Assembly: GCA_033064195.1 (NCBI GenBank)
Contig: JARBJD010000587.1
Span: forward strand, 1-31,207
Length of the DNA stretch: 31,207 bases
Direction of reading: 5' to 3'
Source of the DNA: Blattamonas nauphoetae
Taxonomy: Eukaryota > Preaxostyla > Oxymonadida
Shown here: positions 1 through 10,015 of the stretch, in pieces
Position numbering within the stretch: position 1 is the first letter of the stretch
How the letters are laid out: each line of letters starts with the position of its first letter
Program-made: the position numbers and the translations under genes
The notes under the pieces: generated by a model
What the model saw: only the letters and a program-made list of their open reading frames with translations
What the model was told of the DNA's origin: nothing
Database searches by the model: none

Positions 1-1581
1 CAATCCAGAACAACCAATATGTAGCCTGATGCAACATTGGTGGAGGAGGACCTTCTGGAGTTGAGGGAAATATGGATCGAGTTCTCCCTGATTGATTGCG
101 ATCCTCTGAAGACAATATTGACTGATTCTGCTGTTGAAATACCTTCTTCTCCACCAGCAATTTCACTTCGATCAGTTGGAACCATGAACGTGAAACTAGT
201 AGCATCCGTTCCTGCCTTGGTTCTCTTGAACCCTTTCCAAACAGGTAGAATTGCGTGACATACAGATTGAATTCTCAAACTCTTCCGTCGCGGAACAACC
301 GATAAAATCACCATTCACCATCATCATTTGATAGAACTCTGAGAGTGTTGACATCGGGAAATTGGGAAAGTTGGATCCAAGCATTTCGAATAAGCCAACA
401 TAATGAGGATTTCTGAAGACTGTACATTCATTTGGTCTTTCAGGAATAAGCACATAAGATTCATGAGATTGTTGAGCTTGATACTGATGTTTGATCTTAC
501 TCCCATTGCTGTTGCTTGTGATTGAAATGATTGAGTGTCAATTTTCAGCTTTCAGGACATACAGAGTCTTTGAATATGTGTTGAAGAGTGACTGCTTGTT
601 GCATCAGTGATTTGATATCCGTAACAAATTGAAGACACTGTATCTATCGAAGATGAAAGAACAGTGGCTGTGAAGGATTTGGTTTTGATAAATGAAATGT
701 AAAATGAATTCACAGAAGGCATTATATTGTCATCGAATTGAAGTATTGGATTACCAATGTAAATTCCTGTGTCAAATTAGTATTCACCATCGAACATGAG
801 ACTCATTTGCCTTCTGGTGCGAGACGAGGCTCGTCTTTATCTGGATATCGATCTTTCATCATCTCAAGTGTTTTCTTACAACAGTTGAAGTTCGAATGGG
901 ACAATACACAAGTGAATCAGTGGTCAAATGAAATCTCAAACGTAAATTTCCGAAGATCGAATTTGGATACTGATCAAACGTACTCAGTGGAAGGAGATTC
1001 ACAAACGGAATAACCAGTGGAATCGTTGCAGTGTATGGTTTTCTGCCCATTGAGTGTTGGAACATAGTAGAATCCACACACACTTGGATCCATTCTCTGA
1101 ACATTTTCAAAAGACTATAGCAATGCTTCATATTGTTTTTCTCTTCATACGACTTGAAAGTGTGATACAGAAATGATTCGTGAACATGATTATTCTGGAG
1201 TGTATTGTCAATAATGTTTCCACTGTCAACCAGTCTCATGTCTCGAATGACATCTGATGATGATTTGTAAACCGTAGAACATTCCGTACAATCCAGCTGA
1301 CTCCAGCATCTGCATCTGATGGATATGTATATGGAACAGTAATCGTGAGATCGATACGCAGATGACTCTTCGAAAACTCAGTCACATCATGTCCGTCATA
1401 GCACAGTGGACTTCAATCTCATCTCCATTCTGCATGGCATTGGAGGATTTGTTGGATGCACTTCTTGGATTGAGTAGATGTGAGGTTCTGAATCCCATTG
1501 TTTTGGCAGATATGATTGCACTTCAATTTGCTCAATTAATGTCGATGTTGGTTTGGATTGATTTGATCTGATACTTCTCAT
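1..1581 (-). pseudogene. Minor-capsid (penton-like) gene remains of the Polinton
   Basis: This is the second capsid-like gene of the block and is cut by the left window edge. Its start is supported by the start-proximal T-rich motif shared by the other element genes, just upstream of the ATG ending at 1581. Pieces around 860-1240 encode hydrophobic beta-rich text such as FVNLLPLSTFDQYPNS, of the sort seen in single jelly-roll minor capsid proteins. The position next to the major-capsid remains fits the usual Polinton order. The frame is broken several times and the copy is a fossil. The capsid identity rests mainly on position and general character, not on a decisive motif, so another virion-associated protein remains possible. 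Confidence 0.4.
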
Positions 1582-1639
1582 TTATAGAAAAATAAAAATA
1601 CAATATCATAATTTCTTTGCTGTTTTGTCTCTACATGAT

Positions 1640-3450
1640 TCCTAAATCTTTGTGCAATTTCAATGTAGTAACTCAACTATTGGTTCACCATTGCTGAATC
1701 GTAATACCCACCACGTTGTTGCAGTTGTGCTAATATTGTGCTGGAGGATGAGTAAATGTTGTCATATCACCTCCACTTTGACTTGGGTTGTAAACATTGT
1801 AGTATGTCAAGATTACTCTGATAGATTGGATGCGATCTCAAAGTGACCGCAGTGTTTCCTTTGAACTGATGGAATCATTGCAGTTCGTTGGACATCCACT
1901 ACGTTGAGTTGGGAAGCACAGAAGGAAGTCAGTATTGTCATGAACTGGACGAACTCTTGTCATTGTTTCATTGGGATATGTGCCATCACCAGAGAGTTTC
2001 TCTTCAACTAGAGAATCCGTCAGTGATCATCCAAGTCGTCAGGAACCAGGTACGAATCGAGATTGAGAGTTGATAATGCGAACTGATAGAAGCGAGCTCC
2101 AATTGTTGTAGTTGGTTGTTCTGGATAATACCTGTTTGTAAAGTCTTGGATGTTCTTTTGCATTGGATTGTGGAAGCAAGTGACTTCATTGTCGTAGTGA
2201 CGGAAGAGAAGCATGATATCCTTGGCATTCACCACTACCATTTGCTGAGTACAATCAATTCCTGTTGCCGTTGGCGTCTTCTGAAATGGATAGAATGAGA
2301 TCTTCTCAGCTGGAATTGTTCCAGGACGATTTGTGTACATCTCCATGAGTTTCTTTATCGCACCATCTTTCATTTTGTATCCAACACTCATGCAATACAT
2401 CATCAATTCGATAGTTTGTGACGTTCAATGAGATGTACTGATCCACGAATTCTGGTTCTGTTGTCACGGCATTGGCTGTTGAACAAACAATGTCTTTGTT
2501 ACTGTTGGTTGCTGAAATGATTGACCAATTTGAACAAAGGTCTTTGTGCATGAGGTTCTGAGATTGTTCAGAAAATGGACGATGTTGAAGACAATTGAGA
2601 ATTGCTGCTTTAATCGTTGGTGCTGCTGCTGTTCCAGTTACAGTGATGATAGTGTATCTTTCAAAGTGAGTTCAGGATTTACAGAACAACAAACAAACGC
2701 ATCTTCATTCATGTACACTCAATTTCAAATCGCCAAAGAGACATTTTGGATAGTCAGTCATCCCTGAGAATATCAGTAGATCTTCAAGATTGATTGACAC
2801 ACGAATTGGTACATCAATAGTGTCTTGAAACACTCCGTTCCAGATGTTGTGAAAGCAGAAAGTGGAATATAAACACCAGCAACTGATTCATCATGATTCC
2901 ATGCATTCTGCCAAGGTGTGTGACAATGTTTTCGATTCTCAATTGACTCTTAGGTTTGATCATATTGTAGATGTGAGACTCCATTGATACATCATTGTTT
3001 GTTGTGCTGATGATTCTTTGATTGTTGTGAAGAACAGTAAGGTCACGAAAGATTGATGCAGAATGCTTGGAGTCCAACGAAGATGAAGATTCTCTCATTC
3101 ATGTACGATCCAACCTTCCCAGCTGTAGTTTGCCAATTATTGAGTCTCAATGTCGCCGTCATAGTGAACGTAATGAAGGAATCATCGATTTGACAAATGT
3201 CTTGATTACCAGTCAATGGAATGATTATCTCTTGTCCTGTGTAGAAGCGTGCATTCTCTGATGGTTTCAATTCCTGTATCGAAGTACTATGTGCTCCATC
3301 ATTCATGAGGTAATTAATGATGTTCGGACATCAGTTGCTGTTGTATTTGACCCATGTCATCTCTTGTGTATTCTATCCTTCCAGTGGTATTTCCAGTCAG
3401 TGATGATGATCCAGTTCTTTGTTTGTCAGATGTGTTATATGCGAGTTCAT
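1640..3450 (-). pseudogene. Major-capsid-like gene remains of the Polinton (double jelly-roll type)
   Basis: A gene-length minus-strand region of about 600 codons begins at an ATG (3448-3450) directly after the shared T-rich start motif. N-terminal text around 3200-3300 includes FYTGQEIIIPLTGNQDIC, followed by alternating hydrophobic strands. The C-terminal half (2020-2400) has long beta-strand-like segments with aromatic residues, for instance IMLLFRHYDNEVTCF and ARFYQFALSTLNLDSY. Length, strand-rich character and place between small virion-type genes and a second capsid-like gene match the Polinton major capsid protein, which would form the icosahedral shell. The frame is broken several times, making it one of the most decayed parts of the element. 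The assignment is by family context and sequence style; a profile search on the separate pieces would settle it. Confidence 0.55.
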
Positions 3451-3551
3451 TTTATCAAAATAAAAATCAATAATGCTTATTTCTTTTCAGTTTCTTCTTC
3501 TTTGTTTTCGGTTTCAGCTTTTCTTCCAATCGCAGTATTTCACCTCTGAGT

Positions 3552-3779
3552 TTATTCCGCAACTGCAGTGTTTCCTTCATTCATTGCTTGCTCATACTGA
3601 GCCATCTTTTCTGCATGGATTTGCTGATCCGATTTCACATCTGGAATCATCTCAACACCTGTCTGTGCTACCTTAGAAATCAATGGTCCAACGAAGGGAA
3701 TGAGATTCAGAAATGGAGCTCCAACTCTGAGTATGTTTTTACCGACTGCTGCTAATTTTGATAACCAACCTGGTGCCAT
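3552..3779 (-). CDS. Small MAPG-type hydrophobic Polinton protein (75 aa), copy 1
   Basis: The protein begins MAPGWLSKLAAVGKNI and has a Gly/Pro/Leu-rich amphipathic to hydrophobic middle (APFLNLIPFVGPLISKVAQ), then a charged, Ala/Glu/Gln-rich C-terminus. I chose the internal ATG at 3779 rather than an upstream one because MAPG is also the start of the neighbouring gene (3936-4157), and because the shared T-rich start motif (3783-3800) lies immediately upstream of this ATG. The size, hydrophobic amphipathic helix and position next to the capsid genes suggest a small virion component, perhaps acting at membranes or lining the capsid. That role is inference, as no family was recognised with certainty. 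Confidence 0.6.
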   Translation of the reverse strand: MAPGWLSKLAAVGKNILRVGAPFLNLIPFVGPLISKVAQTGVEMIPDVKSDQQIHAEKMAQYEQAMNEGNTAVAE

Positions 3780-3885
3780 TTTAGGAAAATAAAAATATTT
3801 GAATACTAGTGAATGTTTATCCTTTGAATTGAATTTTGGAATTTGACGAGAGTGGCATATCATCATTGAGTATCGTCCATTTCGT

Positions 3886-3925
3886 GGTCTTGCCTCTGCA
3901 AGGCTTCGAGCTCGGTGAGAGTGGT
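3886..3925 (+). repeat. Short palindromic repeat, copy a (intergenic)
   Basis: The sequence begins GGTCTTGCCTCTGCAAGGCT and continues TCGAGCTCGGTGAGAGTGG. It lies about 10 bases past the stop of the 73-aa gene. It is nearly identical to the copy inside the polymerase gene at 15325. Confidence 0.6.
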
Positions 3926-3935
3926 TCGTACTCGA

Positions 3936-4157
3936 TCATCTGCGGTTTTGTTGACGATTGATCGCCTTATTTTGTTGATAAACGTCCATCATTCCTCCTA
4001 AGCCATTGAGTATTCCTCCTGCTGTTTGTCCGAATTTACTGTTCGTTTGAGAGAGTAATCCACCACCGACTTGAAGCAATGTTGGAGCTAGAGGTTTGAT
4101 GAATTGAAAGAATTGCTTGCCGATATTTTTGAGTTTGTTGAAACTTCCTGGTGCCAT
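3936..4157 (-). CDS. Small MAPG-type Polinton protein (73 aa), copy 2
   Basis: This protein starts MAPGSFNKLKNIGKQFFQF, paralogous in its first 15-20 residues to the 75-aa neighbour (MAPG, K, G, K at matching places). It continues with a Pro/Leu segment, then a Gly/Leu-rich stretch (GGILNGLGGMMDVYQQ), and ends in a basic tail (NRQQNRR) that could bind nucleic acid. The T-rich motif precedes the ATG at 4157. The gene lies between the 208-aa gene and copy 1, all on the same strand with short gaps, so it is probably part of the virion-gene block. The two genes probably arose by duplication with divergent C-termini. Function unknown; a small structural or DNA-associated virion protein is an inference. 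Confidence 0.6.
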   Translation of the reverse strand: MAPGSFNKLKNIGKQFFQFIKPLAPTLLQVGGGLLSQTNSKFGQTAGGILNGLGGMMDVYQQNKAINRQQNRR

Positions 4158-4228
4158 TTAAGTAAAAATAGAAAATACAATTCATTTATAATTTTAACGA
4201 GGAAATAATCTCAGAAGAGATTTCTGCC

Positions 4229-4855
4229 CTAACTGGGTATAGCTTTCGTCAGAGAAATGCCATAATGGAGAATAGTGTTGTATGCTTCATTGTAGGCAAT
4301 ACTCATGTCTTTTCCTCCAACAAGGATCTTGAATATTGTTCGAAAGATTGGGAGTTTATTCAGACATAAGCACTTGTCAGATAAATCATCCAATTCGATC
4401 ACCACATCATTGATCCCAGTGAGAGTCGCAATCAGTGCACATAAATCACTTTGGTTTGTGATCAGTTTCTTCGAAGGTTCAATGAGATTATTCAGTAGTT
4501 TCTTTTCACATGCGAATGCATTCTTGTAGACGAGCAATAGCTGATCTTTGAATGCTGAAATGTTCGATGTATATTCTCGGAGTGGAATAGAACGACTCTG
4601 AATTGGTGCTGATGGATACGTCTCCAATGGTGGATCGTAAGCACCTCGTTCATTGGATACCACAGGTTCAGAGCACACTCTTTCTCTCCCCAAAGGAGGG
4701 TTCGAAGCCTCTAGCGAGACCATCTCCATCTTCGATCCTCTATTATCTACGCCAGCTTTGCTCCTATCCTCGATGATGACATTGTTGGTGATTGATGTTG
4801 GTACTGAAGAAGAACTTGTGTGTTTTGTAAATTGACAACTTAGAATTGGTTGCAT
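4229..4855 (-). CDS. Polinton protein of unknown function (208 aa)
   Basis: The first 100 residues are low in hydrophobics and rich in Ser, Pro, Glu and Arg, so they are probably disordered. Residues about 100-205 look folded and helical, with Leu-rich segments (LLLVYKNAFACEKKLLNNL, LCALIATLTGINDVVIELDDL) and several Cys. The start at 4855 follows the T-rich motif (about 4862-4880). Residues about 45-60 coincide with a divergent copy of the short palindromic repeat also found in the integrase and polymerase genes (see repeat entry at 4681). I do not recognise a family. Position among capsid and MAPG genes suggests a virion or assembly role. Confidence 0.6.
   Translation of the reverse strand: MQPILSCQFTKHTSSSSVPTSITNNVIIEDRSKAGVDNRGSKMEMVSLEASNPPLGRERVCSEPVVSNERGAYDPPLETYPSAPIQSRSIPLREYTSNISAFKDQLLLVYKNAFACEKKLLNNLIEPSKKLITNQSDLCALIATLTGINDVVIELDDLSDKCLCLNKLPIFRTIFKILVGGKDMSIAYNEAYNTILHYGISLTKAIPS
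4681..4722 (-). repeat. Short palindromic repeat, copy d (divergent, opposite orientation)
   Basis: Read on the minus strand it begins GGTCTCGCTAGAGGCTTCGA and ends with a GGGGAGAG block, aligning to copies a and b with gaps. It lies in frame within the 208-aa gene. Confidence 0.35.
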
Positions 4856-4898
4856 CTCTTTCTATAAAAATAAAAAAAATATATTAATGTTTTTAAAT

Positions 4899-5861
4899 TC
4901 ACATTTCTGCTCGATCTATAGCTCCCATTCCAGAACTGTCCAACTGTGCAAATCGATAATACCCAGGCATCTCAGATTGGTATCCACTGATATTATCATC
5001 TGTGACTGTTTTGAATGCTTTGGCTTTCAGTTTATTAACTTCTGTTGATATGTGAGTTGAATAGCGAGTACAGTATTCCGATAAATACGTTGTATCTTGA
5101 GTGATCATTTGGAGAAACACTGGATAAATCTGATCTTTGAAGGCTTTCTTTTGTTTCATACTGGGATTGTAGTCCTGAACATGATCATGAAGCCATTGAT
5201 CCCACATCAGTGATGCAATCTGTGATTGAATTGAATTGAACACCATATTGTCTAACACATTCTTGCTGGGATCAGCTGGATTGCTTCGATTTGCACGAGT
5301 TATTCCCAATGTGTCTGTCATGTGTTCACCAACAGCTCTCTTCATTATTGCATATGGTTGTTGAGATCGTTTGGTCTTCATCTCTTCATAGCTGACGTCT
5401 CGATAATTGGTTGGCAAATCGTATGTTCCATTTTTGAGGAAATTCCGATGTACAGCTTTGATTCTCCTTCCATTTTCTTGATTGAATGATGTGTATGGTT
5501 TCAGTCTTCGCATGTCTGGTGTTGGATTCATTGCATAGTATGTCTCTTTGACTGGTCTGCTGTTGTATGGAGTTAGCATAGCACCATTGACTGCAATCAG
5601 ATCTCCAGTATCATTATCGTAGACCATCACATCAGGAACTTGTCCATATTGTTCTATTTTCGCAGTCCAATTTCGTCCTGTTCTCTGAATATACTCTCGA
5701 GCTGATGGAAGACTACACAGAGCATCATTGCGTCTGGTTTGAATATCATCGTCGGCATAGATTCGTTTCAATGCTGCTTGAGTCTCTGCTGCGTATCTCA
5801 TTTTTGGTTTCTTTGCTTGTGCTTTTCTTTGTGGTTGAACGTACACTATCTTTTGTGACAT
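4899..5861 (-). CDS. Polinton protein of unknown function (320 aa), basic N-terminus
   Basis: This open frame begins MSQKIVYVQPQRKAQAKKPK, a very basic N-terminus typical of nucleic-acid or capsid-interior binding. The rest is a mixed helical protein with many Tyr, Arg and Gln residues and no signal peptide or membrane segment. A Pro/Tyr-rich middle (MLTPYNSRPVKETYYAMN) precedes a helical C-terminal half with Trp and Met. The start is supported by the T-rich element at 5871-5890. It is the largest non-enzymatic open gene of the block. Its length, basic N-terminus and position near the capsid genes resemble accessory Polinton proteins of the PX/PY sort, but I cannot match it to either. The role is unassigned. 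Confidence 0.6.
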   Translation of the reverse strand: MSQKIVYVQPQRKAQAKKPKMRYAAETQAALKRIYADDDIQTRRNDALCSLPSAREYIQRTGRNWTAKIEQYGQVPDVMVYDNDTGDLIAVNGAMLTPYNSRPVKETYYAMNPTPDMRRLKPYTSFNQENGRRIKAVHRNFLKNGTYDLPTNYRDVSYEEMKTKRSQQPYAIMKRAVGEHMTDTLGITRANRSNPADPSKNVLDNMVFNSIQSQIASLMWDQWLHDHVQDYNPSMKQKKAFKDQIYPVFLQMITQDTTYLSEYCTRYSTHISTEVNKLKAKAFKTVTDDNISGYQSEMPGYYRFAQLDSSGMGAIDRAEM

Positions 5862-5922
5862 TGTGTGTTTTCATACAAAATAAAAAAACCAAAAGTATAT
5901 TTTAATTAGAGTTAAATCACAA

Positions 5923-6150
5923 ATGAACAAATCGAATATGGCTAAACCAGAGGTTTCGCGGAGGGTGGAACCCTTGTCTCTAACAGCATATGTGAATGCA
6001 AAAGTGAGTGAAGCATCAAATAGGAATGTTTCTCATGAAGTGCAATCACAGATTCATCCAGACTTGAATTTCAATCGCAACCAGGGCTTTCCACCCATGG
6101 AGCCGACTTGCTCAGTTTGTTCAGATTTAAGATTTTTCATGTTGATATAA
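5923..6150 (+). CDS. Small plus-strand ORF of unknown function (75 aa), possibly a fragment
   Basis: The ORF starts MNKSNMAKPEVSRRVEPLSL, diverging from the 320-aa gene with a 61-bp A/T-rich gap. Its first 50 residues look like plausible protein (Ala/Val/Glu/Ser mix, AYVNAKVSEASNRNVSH), while the end runs into hydrophobic text without clear character. The T-rich start motif is not seen on the plus strand here. It lies at the edge where Polinton-like sequence gives way to the minisatellite block, so it could be a genuine divergent element gene or only the first part of one. No family recognised. Confidence 0.3.
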   Translation: MNKSNMAKPEVSRRVEPLSLTAYVNAKVSEASNRNVSHEVQSQIHPDLNFNRNQGFPPMEPTCSVCSDLRFFMLI

Positions 6151-6356
6151 TTCTGACGAACATTTTCCTTGGAGCCTTTGTCATAACTTCATCTTGGTGG
6201 AGAGATCCGGCTTTGATCACATCCCCATACTTTTCTCAGATATTCCATTCTTGCTCTTTTCACATTCTAGTCACACCACAATCAGATGTAGATTCATGAA
6301 GTGATTTAAGAGAAATTGCTGGAAAACAATGTGTGAGGAAGTGGATACGAGAAGAT

Positions 6357-7372
6357 TGGGAGTGGGAGCGGACGGAGTCGATGATGATCGAGAGCGGGAG
6401 CGGACGGAGACGATGACGATCGTGAGTGGAAGCGGACGGAGTCGATGATCGTGAGTGGAAGCGGACGGAGACGGTGACGATCGTGTGCGGGAGCGGACGG
6501 AGTCGACGATGATCGTGAGTGGGAGCGGACGGAGTCGATGATGATCGTGGAGTGGGAGCGGACGGAGTCGATGATGATCGTGTGTGGGAGCGGACGGAGT
6601 CGATGATGATCGTGTGGGAGCGGACGGAGTCGATGATGATCGTGTGGGAGCGGACGGAGTCGATGATGATCGTGTGGGAGCGGACGGAGTCGATGATGAT
6701 CGTGTGGGAGCGGACGGAGTCGATGATGATCGTGTGGGAGCGGACGGAGTCGATGATGATCGTGAGTGGGAGCGGACGGAGTCGATGATAATCGTGAGTG
6801 GGAGCGGACGGAGTCGATGATGATCGTGTGGGAGCGGACGGAGTCGATGATGATCGTGGAGCGGACGGAGTCGATGATGATCGTGAGTGGGAGCGGACGG
6901 AGTAGATGATGATCGTGTGGGAGCGGACGGAGTCGATGATGATCGTGTGGGAGCGGACGGAGTCGATGATGATCGTGTGGGAGCGGACGGAGACGACGAC
7001 GATCGTGAGTGGGAGCGTACGGAGTCGATGATGATCGTGAGTGGGAGCGGACGGAGACGACGACGATCGTGAGTGGGAGCGGACGGAGTCGATGATGATC
7101 GTGAGTGGGAGTGGACGGAGACGACGACGATCGTGAGTGGGAGCGGACGGAGTCGATGATGATCGTGTGGGAGCGGACGGAGTCGATGATGATCGTGGAG
7201 TGGACGGAGACGACGACGATCGTGAGTGGGAGCGGACGGAGACGACGACGATCGTGAGTGGGAGTGGACGGAGACGATGATCGTGGGTGGGAGTGGACGG
7301 GGTCGATGATCGTGGGTGGGAGATGGAGTGAGATGATGATAGTGAGCGGGAGATGGAGGGAGATGATGAGGC
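6357..7372. repeat. Minisatellite, 30-32 bp unit, about 30 copies
   Basis: The core is an exact 30-bp tandem: GATCGTGTGGGAGCGGACGG followed by AGTCGATGAT. Longer units insert AG after GATCGTG, giving 32 bp, and others carry GACGACGACGATCGTGAG variants. The centre (about 6600-6770) is nearly perfect; the edges are degenerate. Because 30 is a multiple of three and the unit has few stop triplets, long frames stay open on both strands. The minus-strand frame 6260-7567 repeats SVRSHTIIID and short plus-strand frames repeat GADGVDDDR. I treat these as consequences of the repeat, not as genes. The array sits inside the non-element block of the Polinton and its unit resembles neither flank. Confidence 0.9.
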
Positions 7373-7890
7373 AGTCACATTCGATCTCAACGGTGAAGTC
7401 ATTCGATATCTCGCTGTCTCATCGCCCTTCCTGTGGAGAGATCGCACGACGTTGTGAATGACGGCGAGATTGCATTGGACAGTTTCGACTCCACAACCTA
7501 TTCTGTGTTCTGACAAAGCCCTTCCATCATGTCGAGTCGGAGTGAGGGTGAGACTGCCGAGATGCATCTGTACAAAGAATCACAAAGAGAAAGAAGGACG
7601 AAGCGTCACTATCGCGACTCTCTCCCTCCACCCGAAGCGGCACGCTCATCATCACTACGTCCTCTTCCAAAAGCAGCCCGAACAGCTTTTGGATCACACC
7701 CACGTCGAGCAGCGAGCGTTTGATGGAAGTGTTGGCGTGTTTGACAGACGATCACACATTTGTGGCATCGTCCAATTGCATGACAATCGCTCTGATCCTG
7801 CACCTCGGCCACTATCCGCACAATGATCTCGCCTGGTCCCATCTGGCAGATCGCTGGGGCCTCAGAGACGATGTTGTCCAAATTGAAAGA
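7373..7890 (+). pseudogene. Unassigned coding scraps, plus strand
   Basis: Several short plus-strand stretches read like ordinary protein, in different frames. One around 7375-7450 reads VTFDLNGEVIRYLAVSSPF. Another around 7725-7890 reads CLTDDHTFVASSNCMTIALI and later HNDLAWSHLADRWGLRDDVV. Hydrophobic and charged residues alternate in a helical pattern. No frame is open across the whole stretch, so if this was a gene it is decayed. I could not assign a family. The stretch also overlaps the far end of the ABC-transporter remnant on the other strand, and one of the two strands may be a shadow. Confidence 0.25.
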
Positions 7891-8840
7891 ATCTGACCGC
7901 GTGTCGGTTTGTGCGTCCTTCCTCTGTTTCTCCTTTAGAGCCTCTTCTAGTGGGGCGACCGCTGTGTCAGCAAGTGTTTTCAGAACGGAAACAATGAATA
8001 ACGACACGATCGCGTGGAGAGTGATCACACAAGTGGACTGTACGGCTGATTCCGTTTCAGCTCCCTCCTCATTTCCATCTATCTTATCCATAGTATGCGA
8101 GGGAGACGGAGCAGAGTGAATTGTGGGTACAGCGTAGCCTTCCTCTAAAGGTGTGTCTGCTGCTTGTATATTGCACGCCGATCGTGGGCTGTTCAGAAGC
8201 ACCACTCGCTCCATGCCGCTGTGGCCTTCTCCAGCTTGCTTGTGGTTTGATTCTGAATCAGAGTCTGAGGATGTGTTGGAGTCGGCCTCGCGTTGCATCA
8301 GAATCGAATAGCACACATGCGCCAGACACATCCGCTGCTTCTGTCCTCCGCTTAACTTTCGCCTGTGACCGCCAACGAACGTGTTCAGTCCGTCGGGCTT
8401 CGCTTTTCATCCGTGTTGAAGCAGCATGCACGCACCACACACTCCAGCCTCGTCTTGTCCAACTCTGATCCATATAGATTGATGCTTCGCAGTGACGTGT
8501 CCTGCACAAATGGATCCTGTGGCATGAGCACGGCTTGGTCACCCACAAACCTTCTTCCTCCCCACGCGTCGTTTAGCCCTGTGAGCGCCGACAGAAGCAG
8601 TGGCTTCCCTCATCCCAACGTCCCTACCAGCGCGCAGTATTCCCCGTGATTCAAATGTCAGAGTGTTGTGTGGCATAGTTGATGGTGACGGAGTGTAGTG
8701 GTAGAGACCGAGAAGAGGAACGGAGTCGAGTGAGGAAAGTTGGAGTTGTGAAGGATCAACCGAATTGTTATCTGGAATCCACGTGTTGTCATCATCGTCC
8801 TTCTTCATAAACGTCTTCAGACCATTCCACAAGACGAATG
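7840..8840 (-). pseudogene. Broken ABC transporter nucleotide-binding domain (MRP/ABCC-like)
   Basis: Minus-strand text carries the ordered hallmarks of one ABC ATPase domain. About 8600-8640 reads GEYCALVGTLG, then a stop, then GKPLLLSAL, a degenerate Walker A. About 8480-8560 reads VLMPQDPFVQDTSLRSINLYG, the Q-loop region. About 8310-8345 reads GGQKQRMCLAHVCYS, the LSGGQ signature. About 8200-8230 reads VVLLNSPRSA, a Walker B-like strand with the acidic residue lost. Order and spacing match the first domain of an MRP/ABCC-type full transporter, an ATP-driven membrane exporter. At least one frameshift separates Q-loop and signature, and stops interrupt the Walker A and the linker, so it is a host-derived pseudogene fragment. 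The downstream part (7840-8150) includes a hydrophobic segment (LHAIVSLFIVSVL) that may be a start of the second membrane domain. Confidence 0.7.
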
Positions 8841-10015
8841 GGAGTCGTTTTGGGCATTGTTTCGAAGATAATCACGTCGACGAAGGGGATTGCATTACTG
8901 CGTGCAGGCGGTAGCTGGGGATCAGATTTTCTCGAATCTCAAGATTTTCATACGTTGTTGCGATAATTGATCAGATTTCACCTCAAGTGCATCATGTGAG
9001 CGAATAATTCGTGAAAGTTGTTGAAACATCATCATGTCACGACACGATCTGATGATATACGTTTGGTCGACTAGACAGTCAATTCCTGATCTTTTTCCAT
9101 TCGATTTGCAGTTCTGCACGGTGATTTACTCCATTAATTCCAGTTTTCTCAAGCTGAAAAAGAGGGATCCTCCTTCTGCGTGGGTGTCTTAGTCTGTCCC
9201 TTCGATGTTGTAGAGGGTGCAGAACTTGATTGCATAGATGCAGACAGCATTTTACCGGTTACAGCCGTTCGTACAACATGTTAACTTCCAGTTAGTGACG
9301 TCGAACCCGCTTTGTCGGGCTGAGGTTTAGATGACTGCACAATCCGGACAGATGACATCAACATCGTCCAAATGGGACGTGATGATGTTGATTCAGTATT
9401 TTAAACGAGTGAACTAGAGAATCGGAACAGAGTTTGTTGGACATGGTGTTCAAGAAAGGGTCATTAGTATTACCACTCCTCCACTGTCTGGTGTGAAGGC
9501 GGTCATCCACCCATCCAAAAAAGTTGCGTGTTCTCCAGTGTAGCAGATCCACTGCTCCCAAATCGGCATTGTCTTGGTCAAGTGAAGAGAGGAGAGCTGA
9601 GAACGATATGATCAAATATAGCTGAATTCCTCCAGCAGATCAATTGCATAAAGGACAATCTTCCACGTCATCCTCCAACATGAAGAACAAGATGACCGAA
9701 TCAAACAACTCAAGCCCACTCTTCTTTCTCCCAATAACAGGAACACGAAGAAGAAACTCGATCTTCTCTCACATCCTCCGCAAACGTTAACAACTGCAGT
9801 GCATATTCATATCCCCCCTGTCTCCTCATAGCCTCATATTCAGTTTGACAGATCATGAGTCCCACTTTATTGTTCATTTGTTGTCCGCAGACTGGACAAT
9901 CTCTATTTCACTTCACAGCTCTGTTTAAAACAAGAGATTTCTTAAGAATCTGAAGGGTCTTCAACAAACGAGCATTTTCATTTTTTCGTCCACTTCCAGA
10001 AAAGTATGGGTATTT
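8841..10015. other. No recognisable gene; minus-strand scraps with two CPxC motifs
   Basis: No long convincing frame is present. On the minus strand, 9710-9904 reads RDCPVCGQQMNNKVGLMIC and continues open to a stop at 9710. About 9640-9710 contains LEDDVEDCPLCN before a stop, and 9358-9615 reads on with DLLHWRTRNFFGWVDD. Two CPxC pairs could be remains of a zinc-binding or RING-like protein, but nothing confirms it. A small GC hairpin (GCCCGACAAAGCGGG on the minus strand) lies near 9310. This stretch closes the non-element block before the ATPase gene. Confidence 0.3.

Noticed and set aside
6357-7372. CRISPR array
   Set aside because: Units are directly adjacent tandem copies with no unique spacers, and the genome is eukaryotic.
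6260-7567. A 435-codon minus-strand frame with SVRSHTIIID repeats as a gene
   Set aside because: It is produced by a 30-32 bp minisatellite without stop triplets; other frames on both strands are open for the same reason and no domain is present.
8121-8468. 115-codon plus-strand frame as a gene
   Set aside because: It is antisense to the ABC signature and Q-loop segments, which are far more specific.
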